Shown here piece after piece: positions 33,061 through 44,033 of a stretch of DNA of 64,000 nucleotides; position 1 is the stretch's first letter; each line of letters opens with the position of its first letter. Under the pieces are notes generated by a model. The model was not told the DNA's origin and did no database searches. It saw only the letters and a list, made by a program, of their open reading frames with translations. The translations under genes and the position numbers were made by a program. Origin of the DNA: Morchella semilibera (Eukaryota > Ascomycota > Pezizomycetes > Pezizales > Morchellaceae). The DNA lies in NCBI GenBank assembly GCA_009192285.1, contig CM018603.1, positions 3,836,588 to 3,900,587 of the forward strand, read 5' to 3'.

Positions 33061-36000
33061 ATGGGCAAACACGACTACGACTCCCGCTACCGTGCCAACT
33101 CAGAAGACGAGGAGGATTATCGCCGTTACGAGAAATCCGAGAAGAAACATAAAGATAAGAAAAAGTATGACTATGAAGAAAATTCGGAAGAAGAGCGCAA
33201 GCGCCGAGAAAAGAAGAAAAGAAGGAGCGTAAGCGTCGCGAGAAGGAAGGCCATTCCGGCGACTCAAGCAGCCACAGGTATGAAGAGGAGAGCCGGAAAA
33301 GCAGCAGCTATGGGTATGAGCGTCGCGAGGAAGAAAGTAGTAGTAGCTACAGCGAGCGGCGCCGCGACGAAGATCGCACAGGTGGTTATGGGTACGGGGA
33401 GCGCCCTTCCTCGAGAGACGAACGCTCCCGCAGATTCCCCACCGAGTACGGCAGCTACGGCACCCACCAGGAAAGTCACGGTTACGGTGAGAGGCCAAAC
33501 ACTTATGGCCATCCGGGCTATGGAGACCAGCCAGCTTATGGCCAAACGTACCACTCGCCCCCTCCTCCCCCACAGGGTGCTGGCTATGGAAGCGGCCAGG
33601 GCGCACATGCGTACCGGCCGGCATCTCCGCCCCCAGTACAGTATCCAGCCCCTGGTTACCAGCAGAATACTTATGGTGGAGGTGGCGCGTACAGCGATAC
33701 TTATCAGCCTCGCCCATCACCGCCACCTCCGCCGCAGGCGGGGTATGGGTCTTATGGCGGGTACCCACCTTCAGGACCGCCTGGGCCACCTCCACAGCAA
33801 AGCTATGGGCATGGATACCACCCCCAGGAGCGGCCTAACTACGATTACCGCCGCAGGAACAGCCGGCTCCTTACGGGGGGTATCAATCATCACCGGCACA
33901 GGGGCCTTACGCAGGATACCAAGCGCCAGCAGGTCCACCTCCTGGTACACCTGGCTACCACTCGCCCGCTCCCCCTGCACACGGTAGCCACGGATACCAC
34001 CCACCGCCGCAACCTCCTACCTCAGGTTACGGCACCTCGGGTTACGATCCCGCATCCTCAGCCTACAATGCGCCATCTTCCGCCTACAATGCGCCCTCCA
34101 CATATAACCCGCCATCTGATTTCGGCGCGCCCTCTAACTACAACAACCCGTCCTCTACCTACAGTGCCCCGTCCGCACCCTACGGCGGCGTGAATCCTGC
34201 GGCCCTAGCCGGCATAGCCGCCGGGGCTGCCGCTGCCTCCAGTAGTTTCGATGCTTCAAAGCCCCCACTAAGCGAGGCTACACCCTCCAACACTGCAAAA
34301 CCTGGTGTTCTTAACACCTTTACCACGGGTCTAAACTCGGCACTCCACGACTATGCGCGAACACTCTTCCCCGTGGCGACGACGCATAAGCCTGCTACAT
34401 CGCTGGGCGCCCCCGGCGATAGTAATGCGCCAGCGCAGATCACGGATAAGCCTTTTGACTCGTTTGCTCCGCCAAGGGGTGGCAACGCTGTCAAGTGGTA
34501 TGTGGATGGGAAAGACTACATGCATGCCGTTAGCTTGGCTCTGGAGAATGCCCGTGAGAGCATTTGGATTCTGGATTGTATGCTGCCTGTTATATCTCAT
34601 CTTTTATGCTTGTAGGGCTAGCTAATTCTCCTAAGGGTGGTTGAGTCCCGAGCTCTACCTCCGCCGACCGCCAGCCGACAATTACGATTACCGCCTTGAC
34701 CGCATGCTACAGCGGGCCGCGACGGAGCGCAATGTCAAGGTCAACATCATAGTCTACAAGGAAGTTACGCAGGCCCTCACCCGTGAGTCTCTCCGCCCCA
34801 TGTTATCCCCCTATATTTCATCCTTGATCCACAAACACACCCCTTCCTCCCCTAAATCGCTCTCCCTCCTATCATCGTTAGCATGTGACATTGCGCTGCC
34901 TCTTGCATTTCACGGCCTTGAAAGACTTGAGGCACGATATCCGCTCCTGTATCCCTCTGACTCCTCTGGTATTGTCACAGTGAACTCGTCGCATACAAAG
35001 CACTGGCTCGAGGATCTGCACCCGAATATCGCCGTGTTTAGGCATCCCGACCATCTCCCAGATAGGCCGACAATCCAGCAGGATATCATGAAGAAGTTTT
35101 CTGGGGGAAATTACTCGATTGGTGATGGCTTAAAGGGACTTTACGGTATGAGCGATGGTGTGGTGCTCTACTGGGCACACCACGAGAAACTGTGCTTGGT
35201 GGATGGGACGATTGCGTTCATGGGCGGGTTAGATTTGTGTTTTGGACGATGGGACATGAACCACCACCCCATCGCCGACGCCCATCCAGGGGACCTCAGC
35301 AGAGTAGTCTTCCCTGGACAGGATTACAACAATGCTAGGTGAGAACTTGGTCCAAGGGCTCTTTTGTGGACATTACTGAACGATATAGGTTGATGGACTT
35401 TCACACCGTCGAGAAATGGGAGCAGAACAAAGTCTCACGCACCGAATCCTCACGAATGGGCTGGTCCGATGTCGCCCTCTCCCTCATGGGCCCAACCGTA
35501 GCCGATCTACAGCGCCACTTCATCCAGCGCTGGAATTTTATCTATCGCTCAAAGTACCAAGTGCGTAATGATAGTCGCTTCTCGCTGCTCGATGAAAGGT
35601 TGATCCGCGAGCCTACGGATTACATGGTCGAAGGAAGGACCCAGGGCTTCTTCTCCAAGAGCGAGCAAGAAAAGCGGGCCTATGGGCACCACCGAAGCAC
35701 CGGCGTCCGGTGCCAGATTGTCCGCTCGGCCAGCAAATGGTCGCATGGCCTCAGTGCGACGGAGCACTCCATCGCGCACGCCTACATCGAGATCATCCTC
35801 GCCGCGAAGCACTTTGTCTACATCGAGAACCAATTCTTTATCACAGCCACTGACGACAAGCAAGCCCCAATCATCAACAAGATTGGCCGCGCCATCGTCG
35901 AACGCATCCTCACTGCCCACCGCCTCAGGCAAAAAATTCCGCATCATTGTCGTTATGCCTGCAGTCCCCGCATTCGCCGGTGACCTCCAGGACGAGGGGA

Positions 36001-37247
36001 GCCTGGGTACCCGCGCCATCATGGAGTTCCAATACCGGTCCATCTGCAACGACCGCGGCTTCTCCATCATGGAGCAGCTCGAGAGGGCGGGCGTGGACTC
36101 AACAAAGTACATCCGCTTCTACAACCTACGCAACTACGACCGCATCAACACCTCCCGCACCATGGAGCGAGTCCAGCAAGCCTCGGGTGTCAACTACAAC
36201 ACCGCTGCTGCCGCCTTTGACGAGAGAGTCGGTGGCGGTTACGGCCCAGGTACCTACGGCTATAGCAATCCTCATCCCGAGGCCTACCACCAGTATCAGA
36301 GCCAGGCGCCCGGCGGCAGTGGATGGGACAGCGTCTCGAGCTGCTCCATGCTCGGCGGCGGCGATATTCGAGATGTCCCCTGGGACGGCCACCCCGACGC
36401 CGAAATGGACGCCTTCGTCTCGGAGGAGCTGTACGTACACTCCAAGCTTCTCATCGCCGATGACCAAATCGTCATCTGCGGCTCGGCCAACCTCAACGAC
36501 CGCAGCCAGCTCGGCGACCACGACTCTGAAATCGCCATCGTTATCGAAGACCAGACGGAGCTCAAATCGCGCATGAACGGAGAGGAGTACATTGCCAGCT
36601 ACTTTGCGGCCACGCTCCGCCGGCAGATCTTCCGGAAGCACCTCGGGCTCATCCCCGCGCAGACCCTCGGCGGGCGACCAGACCACAACATGAGCCCTCC
36701 CCCCGTCCCCAACATCTATGACTTTGGCTCCCCCGAAGACGACCTCGTCGCCGACCCACTCTCTGAGAACTTTTGGGGTTTCTGGAACATCACGGCCAAG
36801 AAGAATACGGACGCCTTCAGCAAGGCCTTCCACACGGTCCCCAACGACCTCGTGCGCAACTGGAGTGAGTACGACGACTGGTACACGCGGTACTTTGTGC
36901 CCAGCAAGGAGGACAAGCTACGGGCGGAGAAAGAGACGAAGGAGCGGGCTGCGGCTGCGGCGGCAGCTGGCCGGCCTAAACCAGAGGAGGTGAAGGCGAA
37001 ACCGCTGGTTGAGTGGGGACACGTTGTGAAGAGCGAGTTCTCGGCGGGTCCGAGGGGCGTGGGGGAACTGAAGGAACTCTTGAGCACGGTGAGGGGACAC
37101 TTGGTTGAGATGCCATTGTACTTTTTGCGGGAAGAGGATATCGCGAAGGAGGGGCTTGGACGTGAGTATTCCCTTTCCTTGACTTGTGTATGATGCTAAT
37201 TGGAGCGATTGACAGTGAATGCATTGACGGAAACGATCTATACGTAA
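33061..37247 (+). CDS. Phospholipase D (Spo14/PldA type) with tyrosine-proline-rich N-terminus
   Basis: Exons 33061-34577, 34636-34782, 34981-35338, 35389-37161 and 37216-37247. About 1275 residues result once three single-base frame breaks are allowed for (near 33216, 33849 and 35920). The N-terminus (MGKHDYDSRYRANSEDEE) is charged, then a ~350-residue Tyr/Gly/Pro-rich region (GYGERP, YNAPSS repeats) precedes the catalytic core. HKD motif 1 is HHEKLCLVDGTIAFMGGLD (about 623). HKD motif 2 is HSKLLIADDQIVICGSANLNDRS (about 1025). Between them lie SSRMGWSDVALSLMGP, YIENQFFI and IVVMPAVPAFAGDL. There is no PX or PH domain, as in many mould PLDs. The enzyme hydrolyses phosphatidylcholine to phosphatidate at membranes. 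All exon phases agree only with the three corrections, which points to indels in an otherwise intact gene. Confidence 0.9.
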
Positions 37248-37970
37248 GGTCCATCATTTGCGTGTAGATGGACTGTATGTACGACATTTATGAACAGGAT
37301 GGGACTAGGGTTAGGTTTTTATTATTTTCTTTTCTTTTGAACATTATGTGCGATGTCAACAAAAAAGGGGAAGAGAGTTTATTTTGTATGCCAGCCAATA
37401 TATATATCTAGTTTGTACAGACTCGATCCATACCTCACTCTATGAGAGAATACAAGTATGTCCTTGAAGTAATGCAACGAGCTCAGTACTCTGGTGTCGC
37501 GACCACCAACCATCAAGCCAGACCCAGTCAACCTTTGCATTATTATGTACTGTTTATTAATAGCTATAAAATATTTCCCAACTTTGGGCATGGTGGACGG
37601 CGCCAGTAGCTGCAAAGTTGTGGCCCTTTGTAATTGTCGCCGTTGCATCACTTTGAACATCGATGTAGAGTAGAATAAGTAGTTACGAGTATCCTCCTCT
37701 CCTTCCTAACAAAGAATCTCCACCCCGCCCTGTCCAAGACCGGAAAGAGCCAAGCCTCAAATCCGGGGGTGAAGACGATGACGACATCAAAAAAAACCCA
37801 CAAACGTTCCCGACGATGCCCCGCCGGACAAAGGCAGAGACTCGACCCCCACCATCATGCTGAGTAGAAAACCAGCATAAAGAAACACCACAACCCCCCA
37901 CCACCACAATCTCACCAGCACCACCACCACAATCACATACCAGCACATCTACTGCTACATTGCCTGGACA
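37248..37970. other. Intergenic between phospholipase D and cyanase
   Basis: It contains copy 1 of the miniature element family (37452-37660, minus) and a long C/A-rich, CACCACC-rich leader just before the cyanase ATG. The minus-strand frame at 37683-37946 is an artefact of that biased leader. Confidence 0.6.
37452..37660 (-). mobile_element. Miniature inverted-repeat element, family 1, copy 1 (eroded ends)
   Basis: The reverse complement aligns along its length with the elements at 59522-59764 and 59904-60121. The shared core includes ACTGGGTCT, TGGTCGCGACACCAG and GAGCTCGTTGCATTACTT. The outer CCCGGG part of the terminal repeat has decayed. Confidence 0.8.
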
Positions 37971-38634
37971 ATGTCATTCGACGTCCGTCCCCCCCCCCCC
38001 CTTCCATCTGACACCCACCCACCCACTAACACAACCCAGAAACCACCGCCCACAACCCCCTCCGCCAGCACGCTCCTCTTCCAGAAGAAGAAGGAGTCGC
38101 AGCTAACCTTCGCGGACCTCGGCCAGATCCTGGCCCGCGACGAGGTAGCCGTCGCCGCAATCTTCTACGGGCAGGCGCGCGCCAGCGACGACGACATCCG
38201 CAAGCTCGCCAAGGCGCTCGGCCTCTACGAGAGCGTGCTGCAGGCCGAGCTGGGCGGGTGCCCGCACCGCGGGGGGAGCGTCGATATGCCGCGTATGCCC
38301 CCCCCCCCCCCCAGAGAGAGAGAGGGTGCGCTAACGTAGGGGTAGCGAGGGAGCCGCTGATATATCGCCTCTATGAGATTGTCCAGACGTATGGACAGGC
38401 GTATAAAGCGGTGCTCAACGAGAAGTTTGGCGACGGGATCATGAGTGCCATTGCCTTCTCGACAAAGGTGGAGAAGGAGACGGACGACAAGGGCGTTGAG
38501 TGGGCTGTCATCACCCTCAGGGGCAAGTGGTGGGTGTTTCTCTTCCGTCCTTCTACTGAAGTGTGTGTTTTGTGTGTGTGTGGGGGGGCTAATGTGATTG
38601 TCGTGTGTGTAGGTTACCGTATTCGAGGTTTTAG
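37971..38634 (+). CDS. cyn1: Cyanate hydratase (cyanase)
   Basis: Exons 37971-38292, 38346-38529 and 38613-38634 give 175 residues. A Pro-rich N-terminal extension of about 35 residues precedes the helical domain ([25 protein letters not shown]). The catalytic domain is [37 protein letters not shown] and ends RGKWLPYSRF, formed by the last two splices. Arg115, Glu118 and Ser141 keep the spacing of the E. coli active-site residues 96/99/122. The enzyme converts cyanate and bicarbonate to CO2 and carbamate, which yields ammonia; it is a cytosolic homodecamer in bacteria. Intron 1 starts in a C-homopolymer. In many fungi cyanase is under nitrogen control, but I identify no specific site here. 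Confidence 0.95.
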
Positions 38635-39510
38635 ACGGGGAGAGGCCGTGGTGTGGTGCTGTGGTGAGGTAGGGTACATGTATAGGAGGAGAGGGGGGAA
38701 TGATAGCTGGTTGGGCATGTAGAGTAGTGGGATACCAGTGCCCGTGGCCAATAGCAATTAGCTGTTTTGCTGCGAGTACACGGATATATAAATTGTAGGC
38801 AGATACATGTAGTCTACAAACAAAAAAAAATGTGAGAACGATGAGGTTCATTACTGCACAGACCATCACTCGACCCCCACCCACCCAGCCAGAGTTAGTT
38901 CCCGGCCCTATCACCGGCCCTACCACCGTCCCCCATACCCATCTCCCCAAGCGAAGCGGTTTCCATTACTCTCCCCCCCTCTCCCTGTATGCAATAAAGA
39001 CCACAGCAAAGTAGAATAGAGCGGAGAACGGTTTAACCGGCGCGCCGCATCCGGGGGAGTATCGGGTAGGTACTATAGCAGCAGCTATGTACCTACTTAG
39101 CAGGCAGTACTCTACCTCCCCCCCCCCCCCACTACTAATCTATTGGCTGATGGTGAGCAATTGCTTGATTTGATTTGATTTGGCGGGCCGGCGCCGGTGC
39201 TGTTTTTTTCTTTTGCTTTTTCTTACTACGAGGCGGCGGCGTGCCAATGGGGCCCGCCGATCCTGGTCGGATGTCGTCTGGCGTGTGGAGATATTTATAT
39301 GTATCTACATACTTACATGGAAATGCACTATGTAGGTACATACATATATGTGTAAGTATATGTAGAATTACATATATGTGAAGTATGTGTGGGGCTGTTT
39401 GCTATAGATATATCTATTTTATCACCAAGTAGTAGATTACTGGTTACATAACCCTAACCCACAAAACGATCAGAGCCCCCGGATGTTATTTGGTCAATTG
39501 ATTGATTGAT

Positions 39511-39624
39511 ACACTCGCTCATGGGCCAATAATATGTAGAGTTCACTCTGGCGGCGCCAACCTCAATTATAGGCTTATAACGCAGGAAACCCAAGCAGGA
39601 TCCGCCTTCAGGCCGTGAACGATT
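39511..39624 (+). repeat. Dispersed repeat A (shorter copy)
   Basis: Same order of blocks as 22553-22699: ACACTCGCTCATGGG, CCAATA, CACTCTGGCGGCGCC, CAATTATA, AAGCAGGATCCGCC and GGCCGTGAACGATT. It lacks about 40 bases after the left end. Confidence 0.8.
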
Positions 39625-41654
39625 GTATACTACTTCATACATGTAGGCATGCAATTAACCCCTGGGGCAGAGCAGAGTGACCTCCCGGATGGTACTTACC
39701 AGTGGCGTTATGCAATTGTTATGTAGCAGGTAGTACATACATTTCTACTAGGGCAACTGCCTAGTACTGTCGGTCCGTCCGTGTAGGTAGTTCATATCTT
39801 GACCAATTAAAATTATTTGCACTCCAGTAGAGTTCCTACTCGGACAGGACTGCTGGTGTTTGGCATTGCGCCGTGCCGGGGAGGCCTAAGTGTTGAACCG
39901 TTAGCTTGGTCGAGACCATGGATGTTGCGCTCGGCCTTGTCCGAACCTTTGAGCTTGCCAGGTCTCGAGCTGTCTCAGGGTGGATGCACAACAGCAAAAA
40001 CCAATATTGTGACCTCTGTGATTGTTTTCACTTATCAAGAATTCGGGTGGATACGAAAATTGTAAATGAGAGCTCCCCCAACACGTAAATCCATAATCAA
40101 TATCCCAGCGCTAAAATAGCTTCAATCTTGTTTAGAAACCCTTAACTCGTAACATTCTAGAAATTGCATTATCAGGGCCATGCACGGAGGAATTAACAGT
40201 AGACGGTAGCGTGATTGGTAATAAGTATTAAATATAAATCCATACTTTTTTTTAAAGGGGGTGGAAGATAATACCCTTCCTTTATTCGGCATTGCTACTA
40301 GTAGTGTGCATGTGGTCCACAAGGTCGATTGAGGCGAGTAGAGACACATGGTTCGAGGCAACTTGTCAACTCCAAGAGGATCAAATATATAGGCTAGACT
40401 CGAGGTAAACTCTTCTTAAGGTTTCGTTCAATATTGTCAAGGCAAGATTTCCTAACAAAGAGCGGGCAAAACCTTGAGTGCCAATGTCTTGTGTTTAAAC
40501 CTCACTACATACTCAAGACATCTTCATGCAAGTCTAGCTGGTTGGTATGTAGGTACATAGGCGTTAGAAGAATACGGGATATTGCCTGTTTATTGAATGT
40601 GGTCGACCCGGAGGTGGTCGATCCGGGGCACCCGCCGGTCTCCTGGACCACCCAGGAACAAAACCACACGCATATCGCCTGTGTAGAGGTTTTAAGTTCC
40701 CTACAGGTTAACGCGCTTCGAGGAACGGTCCGTGTCGATCTTTCCTTACTGATATAGGCTCTTCTCTCTGTATAATAGTATAATTGGTCAATGTGTTTCT
40801 AGCTTCCCCATGTTGGTCAACGAGCAACAACAGCTGGCTTCGTAGCAGACACCAGGACAAGAGCCAACTCCACTTTTCGGTAACTTGATTGGTGCCGATC
40901 CCAATGCCTGCCAATCAGATAATCGAAATATAGAGCTAGCTCCTCCATCTGCACAAAGTCTCTATTCTCGTGAATGACACTTCAGAGAGGTGATTAGCTA
41001 GCTAGATCAGCGGTTGGTGCCACTTTCAAGTATAGCCAAACCCTCATTGGATGGACTCACGAAGCTCATCGCCAATCCTCCGATCTAAAGAATCCAATCC
41101 TGGATTCCCATTACTAAAACCCGCATTTGAGCCCTGCAGGTAGTTGTGCCAAGAATAGACGAGGGGGCGGCACAGATAAGATATTTCTGAAAATGTGGAG
41201 TAAGGTTAAGGCTACGTGCAAGTCTCGGTGGAGGAAGCTGGGGGGAAGTCGGGAGAGTCTGTCTTTAGGGATGTAGACAACATTTAGTTGCTCCATCCGA
41301 GAAACCTTGATCTTCTGTGTAGGAGTCAACATCGTGAACCTTGTTGAGAAATACCTCTAACTCGTTGCTTGTTCAAGAGATGTGTTGATGGTGGTTTGTA
41401 GTACACCAGGGTAATTATTAGGGTTATCCAGCTTGGTATGTAGTACCAACGGCGGCAGTCTTGTCTGTATCACAAAGCACCACCAGGAACCTCTGAAAAG
41501 ACTAGGTATGTATTGTAAAATCAGTCAATCATGTTTACATACTTACTATCGTTATATCCTAAAAGGGCACCTCGAGCACACTGCTTATATAGTACAGGAC
41601 ACATCTGGGGGCACCAGAACACACTCTAAATAACACAGTAACATCATGAATCAT

Positions 41655-41723
41655 GATCACCTACGTCCTCTTTTTTTTTTTTTTTTTTTCCTAAGTCAGT
41701 TGTATTTTTTAAGATCACCTACG
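41655..41723 (-). mobile_element. Tiny poly(A) insertion (minus strand) with 11-bp target duplication
   Basis: GATCACCTACG at 41655-41665 and again at 41713-41723 flanks an insert with a run of about 20 T on the plus strand, that is, a poly(A) tract on the minus strand. It has the same structure as the insertion at 27111-27174, opposite orientation. Confidence 0.55.
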
Positions 41724-42967
41724 ATCACCCACATTATATACAGCAATATGCAATTCCTCTATTCAACCTTCTCTATTTCTAAACATTAAACCATCTAGTA
41801 CCATCTAGATCTAGTCTGAGCTCGAGCTAAACCAGTAGCTTGGATCCAACATTAATTCCAGCTTCCTGTTTTCATCCAATATAAGTGGGATCCTATCCCA
41901 GATAACCGGGAACTTTTAATACCATGCCCCCTCCCCCGGAGGCTCGGGCCGTTACACTGACCCACTTGAGTGCATAAACATTCAACTGCCATGTTCTGGA
42001 CTATATTATAAGGAATTCTCTAATATAGTCTCTAGGCATGATCTCTGCGGGCATTAATATTGTTGAGCTTAGATAGGACGGGCGTAATGGGTAAGCGAAG
42101 GTGTAATAATGATTTCTGATATATTGAAACCTCGGGCATCATTCTTCCGTGAGCAAGATGTGAAGGCCGACTTTTTTTCGCATATGGCCGGAATCGTAGT
42201 CTCTGCCCATGTGTTATGAACCAGTTCGCAAACAAAACCGGTGCCTAGAACGGGCATCATTACGGCTTTTTTCGGGTATGTCCGTGATAGAGGCCTCCGT
42301 TTTCTTTTTCTTATCTTTCCCTATGTTGCTGCCGATCTCCAACACTTTTGCACTTACATGAGCGAGGCTGGAGGGGCTGAAGGCTTGTTTATTTGTGCCT
42401 CTTTTTAGAGCTTATGCAGTGATCTTGATAAATAGGTGAGTTACGTTTATGAAAGCTCCAAAGTGTCCCGAGTTCTAAGAGAACGATATGTATAGTGTCA
42501 GTCTAAACCTTTGGAGTACTATATCGAGGGTGAACCTACATGCTTAGCTCACCAGCCTTGCTTCAGATGAGACAGCGTCAGAGTGATACAACCACATATT
42601 GCGCGTCAAAAAAAAGTCTTGTATGATTTCTTGGAAGGCAGATGTGGCTTGTTAATCCCCGACCCGATGATATGCGGCCAAGGACAAGTATCCTTGACCC
42701 ACACATTTCATTCATCCTCCGCCGGGCATGTCCTATCGTCCATTCGGAAATGATGATCAGAAGACCAGCCCATTTTTCTTGCTTTTATTTCGGTGGACAT
42801 ATGTGAAGTGGTGAATATATAATAGGTATCGATTCCTGCTCGTGGGACTTACTCCTCGACAACGAGACGTGATAAGGTGAAAGGGAAAAGAAATATCAGA
42901 TCTATATTTCGAAATACTAAGTGTTGACTAATAAAAAAAAAAACCCCCCTCCGCAATATCAGCCATC

Positions 42968-44033
42968 ATGACAGTACCATACGAACAAAAGCTCCGGCCC
43001 CAAACTACAGTCTCAAGAGAGCGAACAATCCCCCGTATCTCACTTCATGACTACGAGGCTCGAAAATCGGCTATTCAGGCTCAAATCATTGAGGCCGCCG
43101 AAAACAGTGGTTTCTTCGTTATTGAGAATCAAGCATCGCCCTCAGTTTCAGAAATCGAAGAGGTTTTCAGCATAGCGTAAGTTAAATTTACTCTCTAGCC
43201 TCGATACCTTCTGTCACTAACATACCCTCAAAAGAGAATCATTTTTTGCTCTCCCAGAATCAGTCAAAGCCGAAACTCCGTTTATCCGTACCGAAAATGC
43301 CGGCTGGGAAAGCAAGTCACAGATCCGCCCTTCCACCGGCCTACCCGATCAGAAAGAGTCACTATCATTGCAATACCATCGTCGTAACTCGGACCTATGG
43401 CCCTCCAATCCAGCCCTCCCAGATGAATTTCACCCAAAGATTAGTGAATTCATGACCAAGTCCCACAACCTTGGTATGCAGATCCTTTCTTGCTTCGCCC
43501 TGGCCCTCGGTTTCTCCGAAGACTTTTTCTCGAAGGCCCATGTTATGGATGCCGACGACGCACTGTCCACGCTGCGCCTCCTACACTATCATGACATCAC
43601 TGGGACCCAGTTCCCCCCCAGTTACTGGCGTGCAGGGGCACATACAGATTATGACTGCCTTACTATGCTGTTTCAGCGCACTGGCGAGGACGGATTAGAG
43701 ATATGTCCTGGTCGAGAAGCACACACAAGTTTCGGCATGGGGGATCAGTGGACACCGGTGAAGGCGAAAACGGGAGAGATAGTCTGCAATATAGGAGATA
43801 TGTTGATGGCATGGAGTGATGATAGATTCAAGAGTTTGTTTCATAGAGTGAGGTGCCCAGGTTTAGGGGATAACCAACGGTCGAGATACAGTCTTGCATA
43901 CTTCAACCAGGCAAACAAGAACGTAGAGATTCAAGGGCCATTGGGAAAGTATCCAGCAATGACGGCGCACAAGTATCTCATGGACGCCATTAGACGTAAT
44001 TATGGACAATTAGAGAAGATGAAGGCTTCTTAG
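42968..44033 (+). CDS. 2-oxoglutarate/Fe(II)-dependent dioxygenase (IPNS-like)
   Basis: Exons 42968-43176 and 43235-44033 give 335 residues. The N-terminal DIOX_N region (IPRISLHDYEARKSAI; ENSGFFVIENQ) is followed by ESFFALPESVKAE, formed across the intron, and GWESKSQIRPSTG. The jelly-roll core carries the iron ligands His206 and Asp208 in AGAHTDYDCLTML and a distal His in FHRVRCPG. The 2-oxoglutarate-binding Arg-x-Ser is RYS in NQRSRYSLAYF. It should be a soluble oxidase hydroxylating or desaturating a small molecule; the substrate is unknown. There is no clustered biosynthetic gene within 6 kb on either side, so it may serve detoxification or primary metabolism. Confidence 0.93.

Larger units (their letters stand above)
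38635..42967. other. Intergenic, 4.3 kb
   Basis: It contains TACATGTA at 38675, 38804 and 39638, the shorter copy of dispersed repeat A (39511-39624) and a T-tailed insertion with target duplication (41655-41723). Scattered short frames are unsupported. A tandem TGGTCGAYCCGG pair occurs near 40603. Confidence 0.5.

Noticed and set aside
33229-33277. Intron to explain the first phospholipase frame change
   Set aside because: GT..AG ends exist but the phases do not fit; splicing gives an immediate stop, so an indel is the simpler reading.
38225-38950. 241-codon minus-strand frame over cyanase
   Set aside because: Antisense shadow of the cyanase exons plus GT/CA-rich downstream sequence; cyanase on the plus strand explains the conservation.
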